Assembly: GCA_964529005.1 (NCBI GenBank)
Contig: CAZGUH010000012.1
Span: 17,007-81,006 of the forward strand
DNA length: 64,000 nt
Reading direction: 5' to 3'
Origin: CAZGUH01 sp964529005
Lineage (GTDB): Bacteria > Actinomycetota > Acidimicrobiia > Acidimicrobiales > Ilumatobacteraceae
Positions 1 to 7,339 of the stretch are shown in pieces; position 1 is the first letter of the stretch; every line of letters begins with the position of its first letter. The notes below the pieces were generated by a model, which was given only the letters and a program-made list of their open reading frames with translations, made no database searches and was not told the DNA's origin. The position numbers were made by a program, and so were the translations under genes.

Positions 1-1
1 C

Positions 2-589
2 AGCAACTTCCTCGGCTACCACGGCTTCCCGGCGGTGATCTGCGCGTCCGTCAACGACGAGGTCGTGCACGGCATCCCCGGCCCGTACCAGCTGATGGAG
101 GGCGACATCGTCTCGATCGACTGCGGCGCGATCGTCGACGGATGGAATGGGGACGCGGCGTTCACGATGGGCGTCGGCCACATCGACCCGGCAGCCCAGC
201 GGTTGATCGACACCGCGGAGGCGGCGCTCGCCGCCGGCGTGGCGGCGATGGTGCCGGGCAACACGGTGGGCGACGTCGGGCGGGCCGTGCAGTCCGTGGT
301 GTCCGCGGCCGGGTACGGGAGCCCACGCCAGTACGCCGGGCATGGCATCGGCCGGCGGATGCACGAGGAGCCCGACGTGCCCAACCGCGGCAAGCCGGGC
401 AAGGGCCCGCGGCTGGACGTCGGCGTGACGTTGGCGATCGAGCCGATGCTGATCGCCGGCGGGCGCGACGACGTCGACGAGCTCGACGACGGCTGGACGG
501 TGGTCACCCGCGACGGGTCTCTGGCAGCCCACGCCGAGCACACGGTCGTCGTCACCGACGACGGCCCCCAGATCCTGACGTTGCCCTGA
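2..589 (+). CDS. map: Methionine aminopeptidase type I, 5' end cut by window edge
   Basis: Removes the initiator methionine from nascent proteins in the cytosol. The frame is already open at base 2, so the start lies outside the window. The visible 195 residues hold the pita-bread metal site: VNDEVVHGIP (substrate His), SIDCG followed by DGWNGDAAFT (two Asp ligands), GHGIGRRMHEEPDVPN (His ligand and second His), AIEPML (Glu) and AEHTVVV (Glu). All five metal ligands expected for type I enzymes are present. Position immediately upstream of infA is the classic actinobacterial order. The usual SecY and adenylate kinase neighbours would lie just left of the window. Confidence 0.96.
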   Translation, partial: SNFLGYHGFPAVICASVNDEVVHGIPGPYQLMEGDIVSIDCGAIVDGWNGDAAFTMGVGHIDPAAQRLIDTAEAALAAGVAAMVPGNTVGDVGRAVQSVVSAAGYGSPRQYAGHGIGRRMHEEPDVPNRGKPGKGPRLDVGVTLAIEPMLIAGGRDDVDELDDGWTVVTRDGSLAAHAEHTVVVTDDGPQILTLP

Positions 590-615
590 CTTTGGCCCTG
601 ACCTGCGTGTGCCGC

Positions 616-644
616 TTGGCGCGCGCACGGGGCGGCGATAGCAT
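616..644 (+). promoter_or_regulatory. Candidate sigma-70 promoter for the infA operon
   Basis: TTGGCG at 616-621 and TAGCAT at 639-644 are separated by 17 bases, a good match to the TTGNNN/TANNNT pattern of actinobacterial housekeeping promoters. It lies in the 136-base gap between map and infA, about 80 bases before the infA start, and could drive infA to truA independently of the upstream genes. Confidence 0.5.
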
Positions 645-725
645 TGCCCCTCGGCCTGTCGGCGGTTGCCGTCGTCGGGCGTGTTCACGTCCGCTGTCCG
701 CCTCCCTGATCGTCAGGAGATTCCT

Positions 726-950
726 CTGCCCAAGCCCAAGGAAGACGCCATCGTCCTGGAAGGCACGATCGTCGAGTCACTCCCGAACGCCATGTTCCGG
801 GTCGAGCTCGAGAACGGCCACAAGGTCCTGGCGCACATCTCCGGGAAGATGCGCATGCATTACATCCGGATCCTCCCGGGCGACAAGGTGCAGGTGGAGC
901 TCACACCGTACGACCTCACGCGGGGTCGGATCACGTACCGCTACAAGTAA
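726..950 (+). CDS. infA: Translation initiation factor IF-1 (apparent CTG start)
   Basis: Small OB-fold protein that binds the ribosomal A site during initiation. The 74 residues run PKPKEDAIVLEG to LTRGRITYRYK and cover the complete IF-1 fold, including GHKVLAHISGKMRMHYIRI. No ATG or GTG lies at the expected N terminus. The codon giving the conserved length is CTG at 726, placed 5 bases after an AGGAGA Shine-Dalgarno at 715-720. Upstream in-frame GTG (681) or TTG (666) would add 15-20 residues absent from the family. rpmJ follows after 23 bases. Confidence 0.93.
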   Translation: MPKPKEDAIVLEGTIVESLPNAMFRVELENGHKVLAHISGKMRMHYIRILPGDKVQVELTPYDLTRGRITYRYK

Positions 951-973
951 GCCCTCCCGAGCAAAGGCCCCCC

Positions 974-1087
974 ATGAAGGTCCGACCGAGCGTCAAGAAG
1001 ATCTGCGAGAAGTGCAAGGTGATCCGCCGGCACGGTCGCGTCATGGTGATCTGCGAGAACCCCCGCCACAAGCAGCGGCAAGGCTGA
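974..1087 (+). CDS. rpmJ: 50S ribosomal protein L36
   Basis: A 37-residue zinc-ribbon protein of the large subunit: MKVRPSVKKICEKCKVIRR, then VMVICENPRHKQRQG. The C-x2-C...C-x4-H zinc site is intact, so this is the zinc-binding form. It sits between infA and rpsM as in most bacteria and is certainly cotranscribed with them. Confidence 0.96.
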   Translation: MKVRPSVKKICEKCKVIRRHGRVMVICENPRHKQRQG

Positions 1088-1111
1088 CAGGAAGCAAGAG
1101 GCAAGCACGCA

Positions 1112-1492
1112 ATGGCTCGTATCGCTGGAGTCGACGTCCCCCGCGAGAAGCGGTTGGAGATCTCGTTGACCTACATCTTCGGGATCGGCAAGCCGACGGC
1201 GCAGAAGATCTGCTCCGAGCTCGGGCTCGACCCGAACACGCGAGTGCGCAACCTCACCGAGGACGAGGTCGCCCGCATCCGCACCTGGGTCGACGCCAAC
1301 CTGACGGTCGAGGGCGATCTGCGTCGCGACGTCGCGCAGGACATCAAGCGCAAGATCGAGATCGGGTGCTACCAGGGCGTCCGTCACCGCAAGGGCCTGC
1401 CCGTGCGCGGGCAGCGCACCCACACCAACGCCCGCACCCGCAAGGGCCCCAAGCGCACCGTCGCCAACAAGAAGAAGGCCGTGAGGAAGTAG
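1112..1492 (+). CDS. rpsM: 30S ribosomal protein S13
   Basis: 126 residues, starting MARIAGVDVPREKRLEISL. It contains the helix-two-turn-helix region (YIFGIGKPTAQKICSELG) and the basic C-terminal tail (RGQRTHTNARTRKGPKR) that contacts tRNA in the P site. S13 forms part of the subunit bridge in the head of the 30S particle. The ATG start has a GGAAGCAAGAGG-type leader upstream. rpsK begins 2 bases after the stop. Confidence 0.98.
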   Translation: MARIAGVDVPREKRLEISLTYIFGIGKPTAQKICSELGLDPNTRVRNLTEDEVARIRTWVDANLTVEGDLRRDVAQDIKRKIEIGCYQGVRHRKGLPVRGQRTHTNARTRKGPKRTVANKKKAVRK

Positions 1493-1494
1493 AG

Positions 1495-1893
1495 ATGGCT
1501 AAGCCGAAGCCGGGCGGCCGCCGCCCCCGCAAGCGCGAGCGCAAGAACGTCACCGTGGGCGTCGTCCACATCAAGAGCTCGTTCAACAACACCATCGTGT
1601 CGATCACCGACACCGAGGGGAACGTCATCTCGTGGGCCAGCTCCGGCGCCGTGGGCTTCAAGGGGTCGCGCAAGAGCACCCCGTTCGCTGCTCAGATGGC
1701 TGCCGAGAAGGCGGCCCGCGCGGCGATGGAGCACGGCCTGCGCCGCGTCGAGGTGCAGGTGAAGGGCCCGGGCTCCGGCCGCGACACGGCGGTCCGGTCG
1801 ATCCAGAACACGGGCATCGAGGTCACCTCGATCAAGGACGTGACGCCCGTGCCGCACAACGGCTGCCGTCAGCCCAAGCGGCGGAGGACCTGA
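1495..1893 (+). CDS. rpsK: 30S ribosomal protein S11
   Basis: 132 residues. Family signatures include GVVHIKSSFNNTIVSITD, SSGAVGFKGSRKSTPFAAQ and the C-terminal VTPVPHNGCRQPKRRR. S11 sits on the 30S platform near the Shine-Dalgarno helix. The start follows the rpsM stop by 2 bases and its own stop is 2 bases before rpsD, indicating tight translational coupling. Confidence 0.98.
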   Translation: MAKPKPGGRRPRKRERKNVTVGVVHIKSSFNNTIVSITDTEGNVISWASSGAVGFKGSRKSTPFAAQMAAEKAARAAMEHGLRRVEVQVKGPGSGRDTAVRSIQNTGIEVTSIKDVTPVPHNGCRQPKRRRT

Positions 1894-1895
1894 TC

Positions 1896-2513
1896 ATGGC
1901 GCGCTACACCGGTCCCAAGGTCAAGATCAGCCGCCGCCTGGGCACCAACATCTTCGAGAACGACAAGGGCCGCAAGGCCCTCGAGCGCCGGCCGTTCCCG
2001 CCGGGCGCCCACGGCCGCACCCGCCGGCGGAACCAGGGCAGCGAGTACCTGGCCCAGATGCAGGAGAAGCAGAAGGCCAAGTACATCTACGGCGTCCTCG
2101 AGCGGCAGTTCCGCCGCACGTACGAAGAGGCCGTGCGGCTCGCCGGGCCGACGGGCGAGAACCTGTTGCGCCTGCTCGAGCAGCGCCTCGACAACGTCGT
2201 GTACCGCGCCGGCTGGGCCAGCACCCGGCCGCAGGCCCGCCAGTTCGTGAACCACGGGCTCATCCACGTCAACGGCAAGCGCGTCGACATCGCCAGCTAC
2301 CGGGTACGGAAGGGCGAGGTCGTCAGCCTCAGCCCGAAGGCTCGGAACATGATCGTCATCCAGCACAACCTCGACGTGCTCGATCGCTCGGTGGTCGGGT
2401 GGCTCGAAACGGGCGACGGGGGGAAGCAGGTCACCGTGCGCGATCTTCCGCAGCGCGAGCACATCGACGTCCCCGTCCGCGAACAGCTCATCGTCGAGCT
2501 TTACTCGAAGTAA
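1896..2513 (+). CDS. rpsD: 30S ribosomal protein S4
   Basis: 205 residues: an S4 N-terminal domain (ARYTGPKVKISRRLGTNIF) followed by the S4 RNA-binding domain (LDNVVYRAGWASTRPQARQ, HGLIHVNGKRVDIASYRV). S4 nucleates 16S rRNA folding and in many bacteria represses its own operon. The N terminus has no zinc-binding cysteines, so this is the cysteine-free form. rpoA begins 29 bases downstream. Confidence 0.98.
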   Translation: MARYTGPKVKISRRLGTNIFENDKGRKALERRPFPPGAHGRTRRRNQGSEYLAQMQEKQKAKYIYGVLERQFRRTYEEAVRLAGPTGENLLRLLEQRLDNVVYRAGWASTRPQARQFVNHGLIHVNGKRVDIASYRVRKGEVVSLSPKARNMIVIQHNLDVLDRSVVGWLETGDGGKQVTVRDLPQREHIDVPVREQLIVELYSK

Positions 2514-2542
2514 TCGTCACCGGAAAGGACCAGGCGATCTTC

Positions 2543-3475
2543 ATGCTCGTCATCCAGCGCCCCACCGTCGAGGCCCTCGGCGAGGAAGAGAACAACCGCC
2601 AGCGCTTCGCTGTCGGCCCGCTCGAGCCCGGCTTCGGCCACACCATCGGCAACTCGCTGCGACGCACGCTCATGTCGTCGATCCCCGGCGCGGCCATCAC
2701 CCAGGTGCGCTTCGACGACGCGCTGCACGAGTTCGACACGATCAACGGCATCGCCGAGGACGTCACCGACGTCATCTTGAACATCAAGGACATCGTCCTG
2801 ACCAGCACCTCCGACGAGCCGGTGGTGCTGCGGGTCGACGTTCGTGGCCCGGCCACCGTCACCGCCGGCGACATCAAGGCCCCGAGCGAGATCGAGATCC
2901 TCAACAAGGACCTGCACATCGCCACGCTGAACGGCAAGGCGCGCCTGGCTGTCGACCTGACGGTCGAGCGCGGCCGCGGGTACCTGTCGAGCGAGCGTGA
3001 CGCCCAGAACCGCACGATCGGCGTCATCCCCGTCGACGCGATCTTCTCGCCCGTGCGTCGGGTGATGTTCGACGTCGAGCCGACGCGCGTCGAGCAGAGC
3101 ACCAACTACGACCGCTTGGTCCTCGACATCGAGACCGACGGCAGCATCTCGCCCCGCGAGGCCCTGGCCTCGGCCGGCGCGACGCTGCGCTCGCTCGTCG
3201 ATCTGGTCGCCAACCTGTCCGACGAGCCGCAGGGCCTCGAGCTGGGTGAGATGGCCACGGTGGGCTCGCTCTCGCCCGACCTCGACCTGCCGATCGAAGA
3301 CCTCGACCTGTCCGAGCGCCCGCGCAACTGCCTGAAGCGTGCCCAGATCAACACGATCGGCGAGCTGCTCACGAAGACCGAGGACGACCTGCTCAACATC
3401 ACCAACTTCGGCCAGAAGAGCCTCGACGAGGTGAAGGCCAAGCTCGACGAGCGCGGCCTCAGCCTGCGCGGGTAA
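2543..3475 (+). CDS. rpoA: DNA-directed RNA polymerase alpha subunit
   Basis: 310 residues with start ATG at 2543 (MLVIQRPTVEALGEEE). The N-terminal dimerisation domain carries FGHTIGNSLRRTLMSSIPG. The C-terminal domain carries LDLSERPRNCLKRAQINTIG and NFGQKSLDEVKAKL, the helices that touch UP elements and activators. A linker of acidic residues joins them at about 235-245. Length and domain order are normal. The gene lies in its usual place between rpsD and rplQ. Confidence 0.98.
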   Translation: MLVIQRPTVEALGEEENNRQRFAVGPLEPGFGHTIGNSLRRTLMSSIPGAAITQVRFDDALHEFDTINGIAEDVTDVILNIKDIVLTSTSDEPVVLRVDVRGPATVTAGDIKAPSEIEILNKDLHIATLNGKARLAVDLTVERGRGYLSSERDAQNRTIGVIPVDAIFSPVRRVMFDVEPTRVEQSTNYDRLVLDIETDGSISPREALASAGATLRSLVDLVANLSDEPQGLELGEMATVGSLSPDLDLPIEDLDLSERPRNCLKRAQINTIGELLTKTEDDLLNITNFGQKSLDEVKAKLDERGLSLRG

Positions 3476-3495
3476 CGCACGAGGAGCAACGAGTC

Positions 3496-3867
3496 ATGCC
3501 TGCAACACCCCGCCGCGCCCGCAAGTTCGGAGGCGACGCCGCGCACCAGCGGCTGATGATGGCGAACCTCGCTGCGTCGTTGTTCGCGGCCGAGGGCATC
3601 GTCACCACCGAGGCCAAGGCCAAGGCGCTGCGCCCGATCGCCGAGAAGCTCATCACGAAGGCGAAGAAGGCCAGCGACGACAGCCCGATGCGGGTGCACC
3701 GCATCCGCCAGATCCAGGGCTATCTCGGCGACCGCGAGATGACGCACAAGCTGGTGAACGAGGTGGCCCCGCGCTACCAGGAGCGCAACGGTGGCTACAC
3801 CCGGATCCTGAAGCTCGGCCCGCGCCAGGGCGACAACGCCCAGATGGCTCGCATCGAGCTCGTCTGA
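3496..3867 (+). CDS. rplQ: 50S ribosomal protein L17
   Basis: 123 residues. The L17 signature MPATPRRARKFGGDAAHQRLM is followed by NLAASLFAAEGIVTTEAKAK and a C terminus ending RQGDNAQMARIELV. GAGGAGC 9 bases before the ATG serves as Shine-Dalgarno. It closes the alpha operon. truA follows after 13 bases and is probably read on the same transcript. Confidence 0.97.
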   Translation: MPATPRRARKFGGDAAHQRLMMANLAASLFAAEGIVTTEAKAKALRPIAEKLITKAKKASDDSPMRVHRIRQIQGYLGDREMTHKLVNEVAPRYQERNGGYTRILKLGPRQGDNAQMARIELV

Positions 3868-3880
3868 GCTCCCGCGTCCG

Positions 3881-4669
3881 GTGGACGCGCCTGCCGACAC
3901 CGCCCGCGTTGCCCTCGTCGTGGCCTACGACGGGGCTGGCTTCCACGGCTTCGCCGAGAACGTCGGCGTCCGCACGGTCATGGGCGAGCTGCGCGCGGCC
4001 ATCGAGCGGGTCACGGGCAACCCCGTCGAGCTGACCGGCGCCGGTCGCACCGATGCCGGTGTGCACGGCTGGGGCCAGGTGGTCAGCGGCGACCTGCCGG
4101 CGACGGTCGACCTGGAGAACCTCGTCCACCGGCTGAATCGCATGTGCGGTCCCGAGATCGCCGTGCGCAGCGCTCGATGGGCGGCTGCCGACTTCGATGC
4201 CCGGTTCAGCGCCGTCTGGCGTCACTACCGCTACACGGTGGTCAACACGCCGTACGCCCATCCGCTGCGCGCCGCCACCGCGTGGCACGTGCCGCAACCG
4301 CTGAACCTGCGGGCGATGCAGCTGGGGTGCGACGCGCTGATCGGCGAGCACGATTTCTCGTCGTTCTGCCGAGCGCCGAAGGTCCGCGACGGCGATCCGA
4401 CGCCGAGCTTGGTGCGCCGGGTCCAGCTCGCGCGATGGACCGCCCTGCGCGGCGACGACGAAGACGGGGTGCTGCTGTTCGAGATCCGCGCCAACGCGTT
4501 CTGCCACCAGATGGTGCGCTCGATCGTCGGCACGCTCGTCGACGCCGGTCTCGGCCGCATCCGCGCAGGAGAGATGCGCTCGATCATGCTGCGGCGTGAC
4601 CGGGCCGCCGCGGGGCAGGTCGCGCCCCCGCACGGGCTGTGCCTGTGGGAGGTCGGCTACCCCGCCTGA
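3881..4669 (+). CDS. truA: tRNA pseudouridine(38-40) synthase
   Basis: Isomerises uridines 38-40 in the anticodon arm of many tRNAs. 262 residues from a GTG start. The catalytic aspartate lies in GAGRTDAGVHGWGQV. Other family blocks are VAYDGAGFHGFAEN, FDARFSAVWRHYRY, HDFSSFCRAP and NAFCHQMVRSIVGTLVDAG. It follows rplQ directly, the usual actinobacterial arrangement. In relatives rplM-rpsI often come next; here about 5.3 kb of unrelated genes intervene. Confidence 0.96.
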   Translation: MDAPADTARVALVVAYDGAGFHGFAENVGVRTVMGELRAAIERVTGNPVELTGAGRTDAGVHGWGQVVSGDLPATVDLENLVHRLNRMCGPEIAVRSARWAAADFDARFSAVWRHYRYTVVNTPYAHPLRAATAWHVPQPLNLRAMQLGCDALIGEHDFSSFCRAPKVRDGDPTPSLVRRVQLARWTALRGDDEDGVLLFEIRANAFCHQMVRSIVGTLVDAGLGRIRAGEMRSIMLRRDRAAAGQVAPPHGLCLWEVGYPA

Positions 4670-4728
4670 CGGGCGCCGTGGCGTCCGCCGCCGGGCATCG
4701 GGCGCGCGGATGGGTACGGTTCGGACCG

Positions 4729-5667
4729 ATGCCGGGCATCGAGCTCGATCCCGCGGCGACGGCGTTCGACGGGTTCCGTGCCGCCCTGGCACACCTCGCC
4801 GGCGCCGCGCAGCGCCGCTGGCAGGGAGTGATCGACGACGCCGACCTCGAGGATCTGCACGACCTGCGCGTCGCCCTGCGCAGAACGCGCAGCCTGCTCG
4901 CAGCGGCGCAGCACGTCGTGCCGGATGCGGTCCGCGACCCGGCCCGGGACGAATTCCGATGGCTCGCACGGCTGACGAGCCCGCAGCGCGACCTCGACGT
5001 CACCTTGATGTCATGGGATGGCGACGTCGCGCAGCTGCCGACGGAGAGCGCGTTCGCGCTGATGACGGTGCTCGACGAGCTGCGCGCGCAGCGCGCCGCG
5101 GCGCACGACGAACTCGCCGCGGCGCTGCGATCCGCTCGGGCCTTGGAGCTGATGCAGTGGTGGAGCGGGTGGCTCGACCGTCCGGTGCTCGCGGCCGCAG
5201 CGGGCCGCGACGCCGACACCCCGCTCGGCGAGATCGGCGCCGCCCGGATCGCGCGGGCGCATCGCCGCCTCGTGCGCTCGGGGCGTTCGATCACGCGTCG
5301 CAGCGCCGCGGGCGACCTGCACGAGGTGCGCAAGCGCGCCAAGGACCTGCGCTACCTGGTGGAATGCTTCGCCGCGACGATGGCGGACGCGCCGCGCGCG
5401 GCGTTCCTGCGGCCGCTGAAACGGCTCCAGGAAACGCTCGGCGACCACCAGGACGCGGTGGTGCTGGTGGGGCGCCTGACCGAGATGTCGAAGTCGATCG
5501 CCGTCCGGGCGCCGTCCGACACCGTCTTCGCCCTGGGCCAGCTCTCGCAGGTCCACCGGGAGCGCCAGGCCCGGGCGCGCGCCGCGTTTCCCGGACGCTT
5601 CGCGGCGTTCGACAGCGGCTCGACGCGCCGCAAGCTGGGGCGACTGCTCGCGTCGGCTGCGTCTTGA
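4729..5667 (+). CDS. CHAD-domain protein
   Basis: 312 residues from ATG at 4729. Two conserved histidine-arginine helices of the CHAD fold are visible: LHDLRVALRRTRSLLAA near residue 44 and LHEVRKRAKDLRYLVE near residue 200. The fold is an all-helical domain with basic faces known in other bacteria to bind inorganic polyphosphate. No CYTH triphosphatase domain is attached. A -10 hexamer TACGGT at 4715-4720 stands only 8 bases before the ATG, so the message is probably leaderless; an in-frame GTG at 4639 inside truA is less likely. The link to the downstream trehalose genes is positional only. Confidence 0.85.
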   Translation: MPGIELDPAATAFDGFRAALAHLAGAAQRRWQGVIDDADLEDLHDLRVALRRTRSLLAAAQHVVPDAVRDPARDEFRWLARLTSPQRDLDVTLMSWDGDVAQLPTESAFALMTVLDELRAQRAAAHDELAAALRSARALELMQWWSGWLDRPVLAAAAGRDADTPLGEIGAARIARAHRRLVRSGRSITRRSAAGDLHEVRKRAKDLRYLVECFAATMADAPRAAFLRPLKRLQETLGDHQDAVVLVGRLTEMSKSIAVRAPSDTVFALGQLSQVHRERQARARAAFPGRFAAFDSGSTRRKLGRLLASAAS

Positions 5668-5947
5668 CCGGGCCCGGGCAGGGGTCTGGAACGACCGGGC
5701 GCGGGGTACCTGGCCCGGGCCGAGATGCGCCGGCCTCGGGAGGTCGCGCGCTGAGCCACGTCAGGAGCCTGCATCTCGTGAAAACGCACAGCCGCTCGGG
5801 GTCGCCTCGCCGACGCGCACCGGGTGGCCCGCGGTGACCGCGCTGCCGCTCCCGCTGCTGAGCCCGGCGCCCGCCGCCGAGCCGGTGACGCCGCAGGTCA
5901 GCGGCCGCGGAAGTGCGGACGTGGTCCCGATGAGACAGGATCGTGTC

Positions 5948-7339
5948 ATGGCAGCGCGGCGAGGCGTCCGAGACACGGTGATCGTCGCCAACCGGCTGCC
6001 CGTGCGGATCAACCCGCAGCTCTCGACGTGGGAGGTCAGCCCCGGCGGACTGGTGTCGGCGATGTCGACGGTCCTCGGTCGCGGGGATACTGCGTGGGTC
6101 GGCTGGCCGGGAGAGCGCAGCGTCCGCTTGGAGCCATTCGAGCTGAAGGGCACCCTGCTGCACCCCGTTCCGTTGTCACCCCCCGAGTTGGAGGGCTTCT
6201 ACGAGGGCTTCAGCAACTCGACGTTGTGGCCCCTGTTCCACGACCTCCCGTCGCGCCCGCAATACCATCGCTCCTGGTTCGACCACTACCACGCGGTGAA
6301 CGAGCGCTTCGCCCGCGGCGCGGCGGCCGCAGCGGCGCCCGGCGCGACCGTCTGGGTCCACGACTACCAGCTGATGCTCGTGCCACGCATGCTGCGCACG
6401 CTGCGCCCCGACGTGCGCATCGGCTATTTCCAGCACATCCCGTTCCCGCCGCCCGAGCTGTTCCTCCAGCTGCCGTGGCGTGACGAGATCGTCGACGGGC
6501 TGCTCGGCGCCGACCTGGTCGGTTTCCAGACACCGGGTGATGCCGCGAACTTCTCACGGGTCGCCCCGTTGCTCGGCAAGTCGACGGCCGCGCCCGGTGG
6601 GCTGCTGCACGACGGGCGGTCGGTGAGCGTCGACGCGTTCCCGATCGCGGTCGACACCGCGCGCATTCAGCAGCAGGCGGCGGAGCGCACGACGACGGAA
6701 CGGATGGAGGCGATCCGCGCCGACCTCGGCAATCCGGGACGCGTCCTGCTCGGCGTCGACCGGCTGGACTACACCAAGGGCATCACCGTGCGCCTCCGGG
6801 CGTTCCTCGAACTGCTCGAGGACGGCGTGATCCAGGGACCGGAGGACGCGGTGTTCGTCCAGGTCGCGGTTCCGAGTCGGGAGCGCGCCGGGGGGTACGC
6901 CGAGGAGCGTCGCCGCATCGCCCAGCTCGTCACCGAGATCAACGGGCGCTTCGGCGGCATCGGCCATCCGGCGGTGCACTACCTGGCCCGCAACGTCCCC
7001 TTCGACGAGCTGCTCGGCCTGTACCGGGCAGCGGACGTGATGGTCGTGACACCGTTGAAGGACGGCATGAACCTGGTCGCGAAGGAGTTCGTGGCGGCTC
7101 GGGTGCACCATCGTGGGGTCCTGGTCCTCAGCGAGTTTGCGGGCGCGGCGCACGAGCTGCGCGATGCTCTTCTGGTGAACCCGTACGACCTGGCCGAGGT
7201 GAAGTCCGCGATCACCACGGGCCTGCGCATGGATCCACGTGAACAACAGCGACGCATGAGGGCCTTGCAGGCGGTGGTCACCGAGCACGACGTCCACGTC
7301 TGGTGCGCCTCGTTCCTACGGAGGTTGGAACAGACGTGA
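5948..7339 (+). CDS. otsA: Trehalose-6-phosphate synthase
   Basis: GT20 enzyme that joins a nucleotide-activated glucose to glucose-6-phosphate to give trehalose-6-phosphate. 463 residues from ATG 5948, which has AGGA 7 bases upstream. In-frame starts at 5834 (GTG) and 5930 (ATG) would add a low-complexity N terminus. Signatures: VIVANRLPVRI, SPGGLVSAM, WVGWPGE, WFDHYHAVNERFA, WVHDYQLMLVPRMLR, IGYFQHIPFPPPELF, DRLDYTKGI and KDGMNLVAKEFVAA. The sugar and phosphate ligands of the family are present. The stop overlaps the GTG start of the phosphatase fusion (GTGA), so the two pathway steps are translationally coupled. Confidence 0.95.
   Translation: MAARRGVRDTVIVANRLPVRINPQLSTWEVSPGGLVSAMSTVLGRGDTAWVGWPGERSVRLEPFELKGTLLHPVPLSPPELEGFYEGFSNSTLWPLFHDLPSRPQYHRSWFDHYHAVNERFARGAAAAAAPGATVWVHDYQLMLVPRMLRTLRPDVRIGYFQHIPFPPPELFLQLPWRDEIVDGLLGADLVGFQTPGDAANFSRVAPLLGKSTAAPGGLLHDGRSVSVDAFPIAVDTARIQQQAAERTTTERMEAIRADLGNPGRVLLGVDRLDYTKGITVRLRAFLELLEDGVIQGPEDAVFVQVAVPSRERAGGYAEERRRIAQLVTEINGRFGGIGHPAVHYLARNVPFDELLGLYRAADVMVVTPLKDGMNLVAKEFVAARVHHRGVLVLSEFAGAAHELRDALLVNPYDLAEVKSAITTGLRMDPREQQRRMRALQAVVTEHDVHVWCASFLRRLEQT

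Noticed and set aside
142..1893. A 583-codon plus-strand frame spanning map, infA, rpmJ, rpsM and rpsK
   Set aside because: Only its last 132 codons (1495-1893) are a real gene, rpsK. The rest runs in the wrong frame through four recognised genes.
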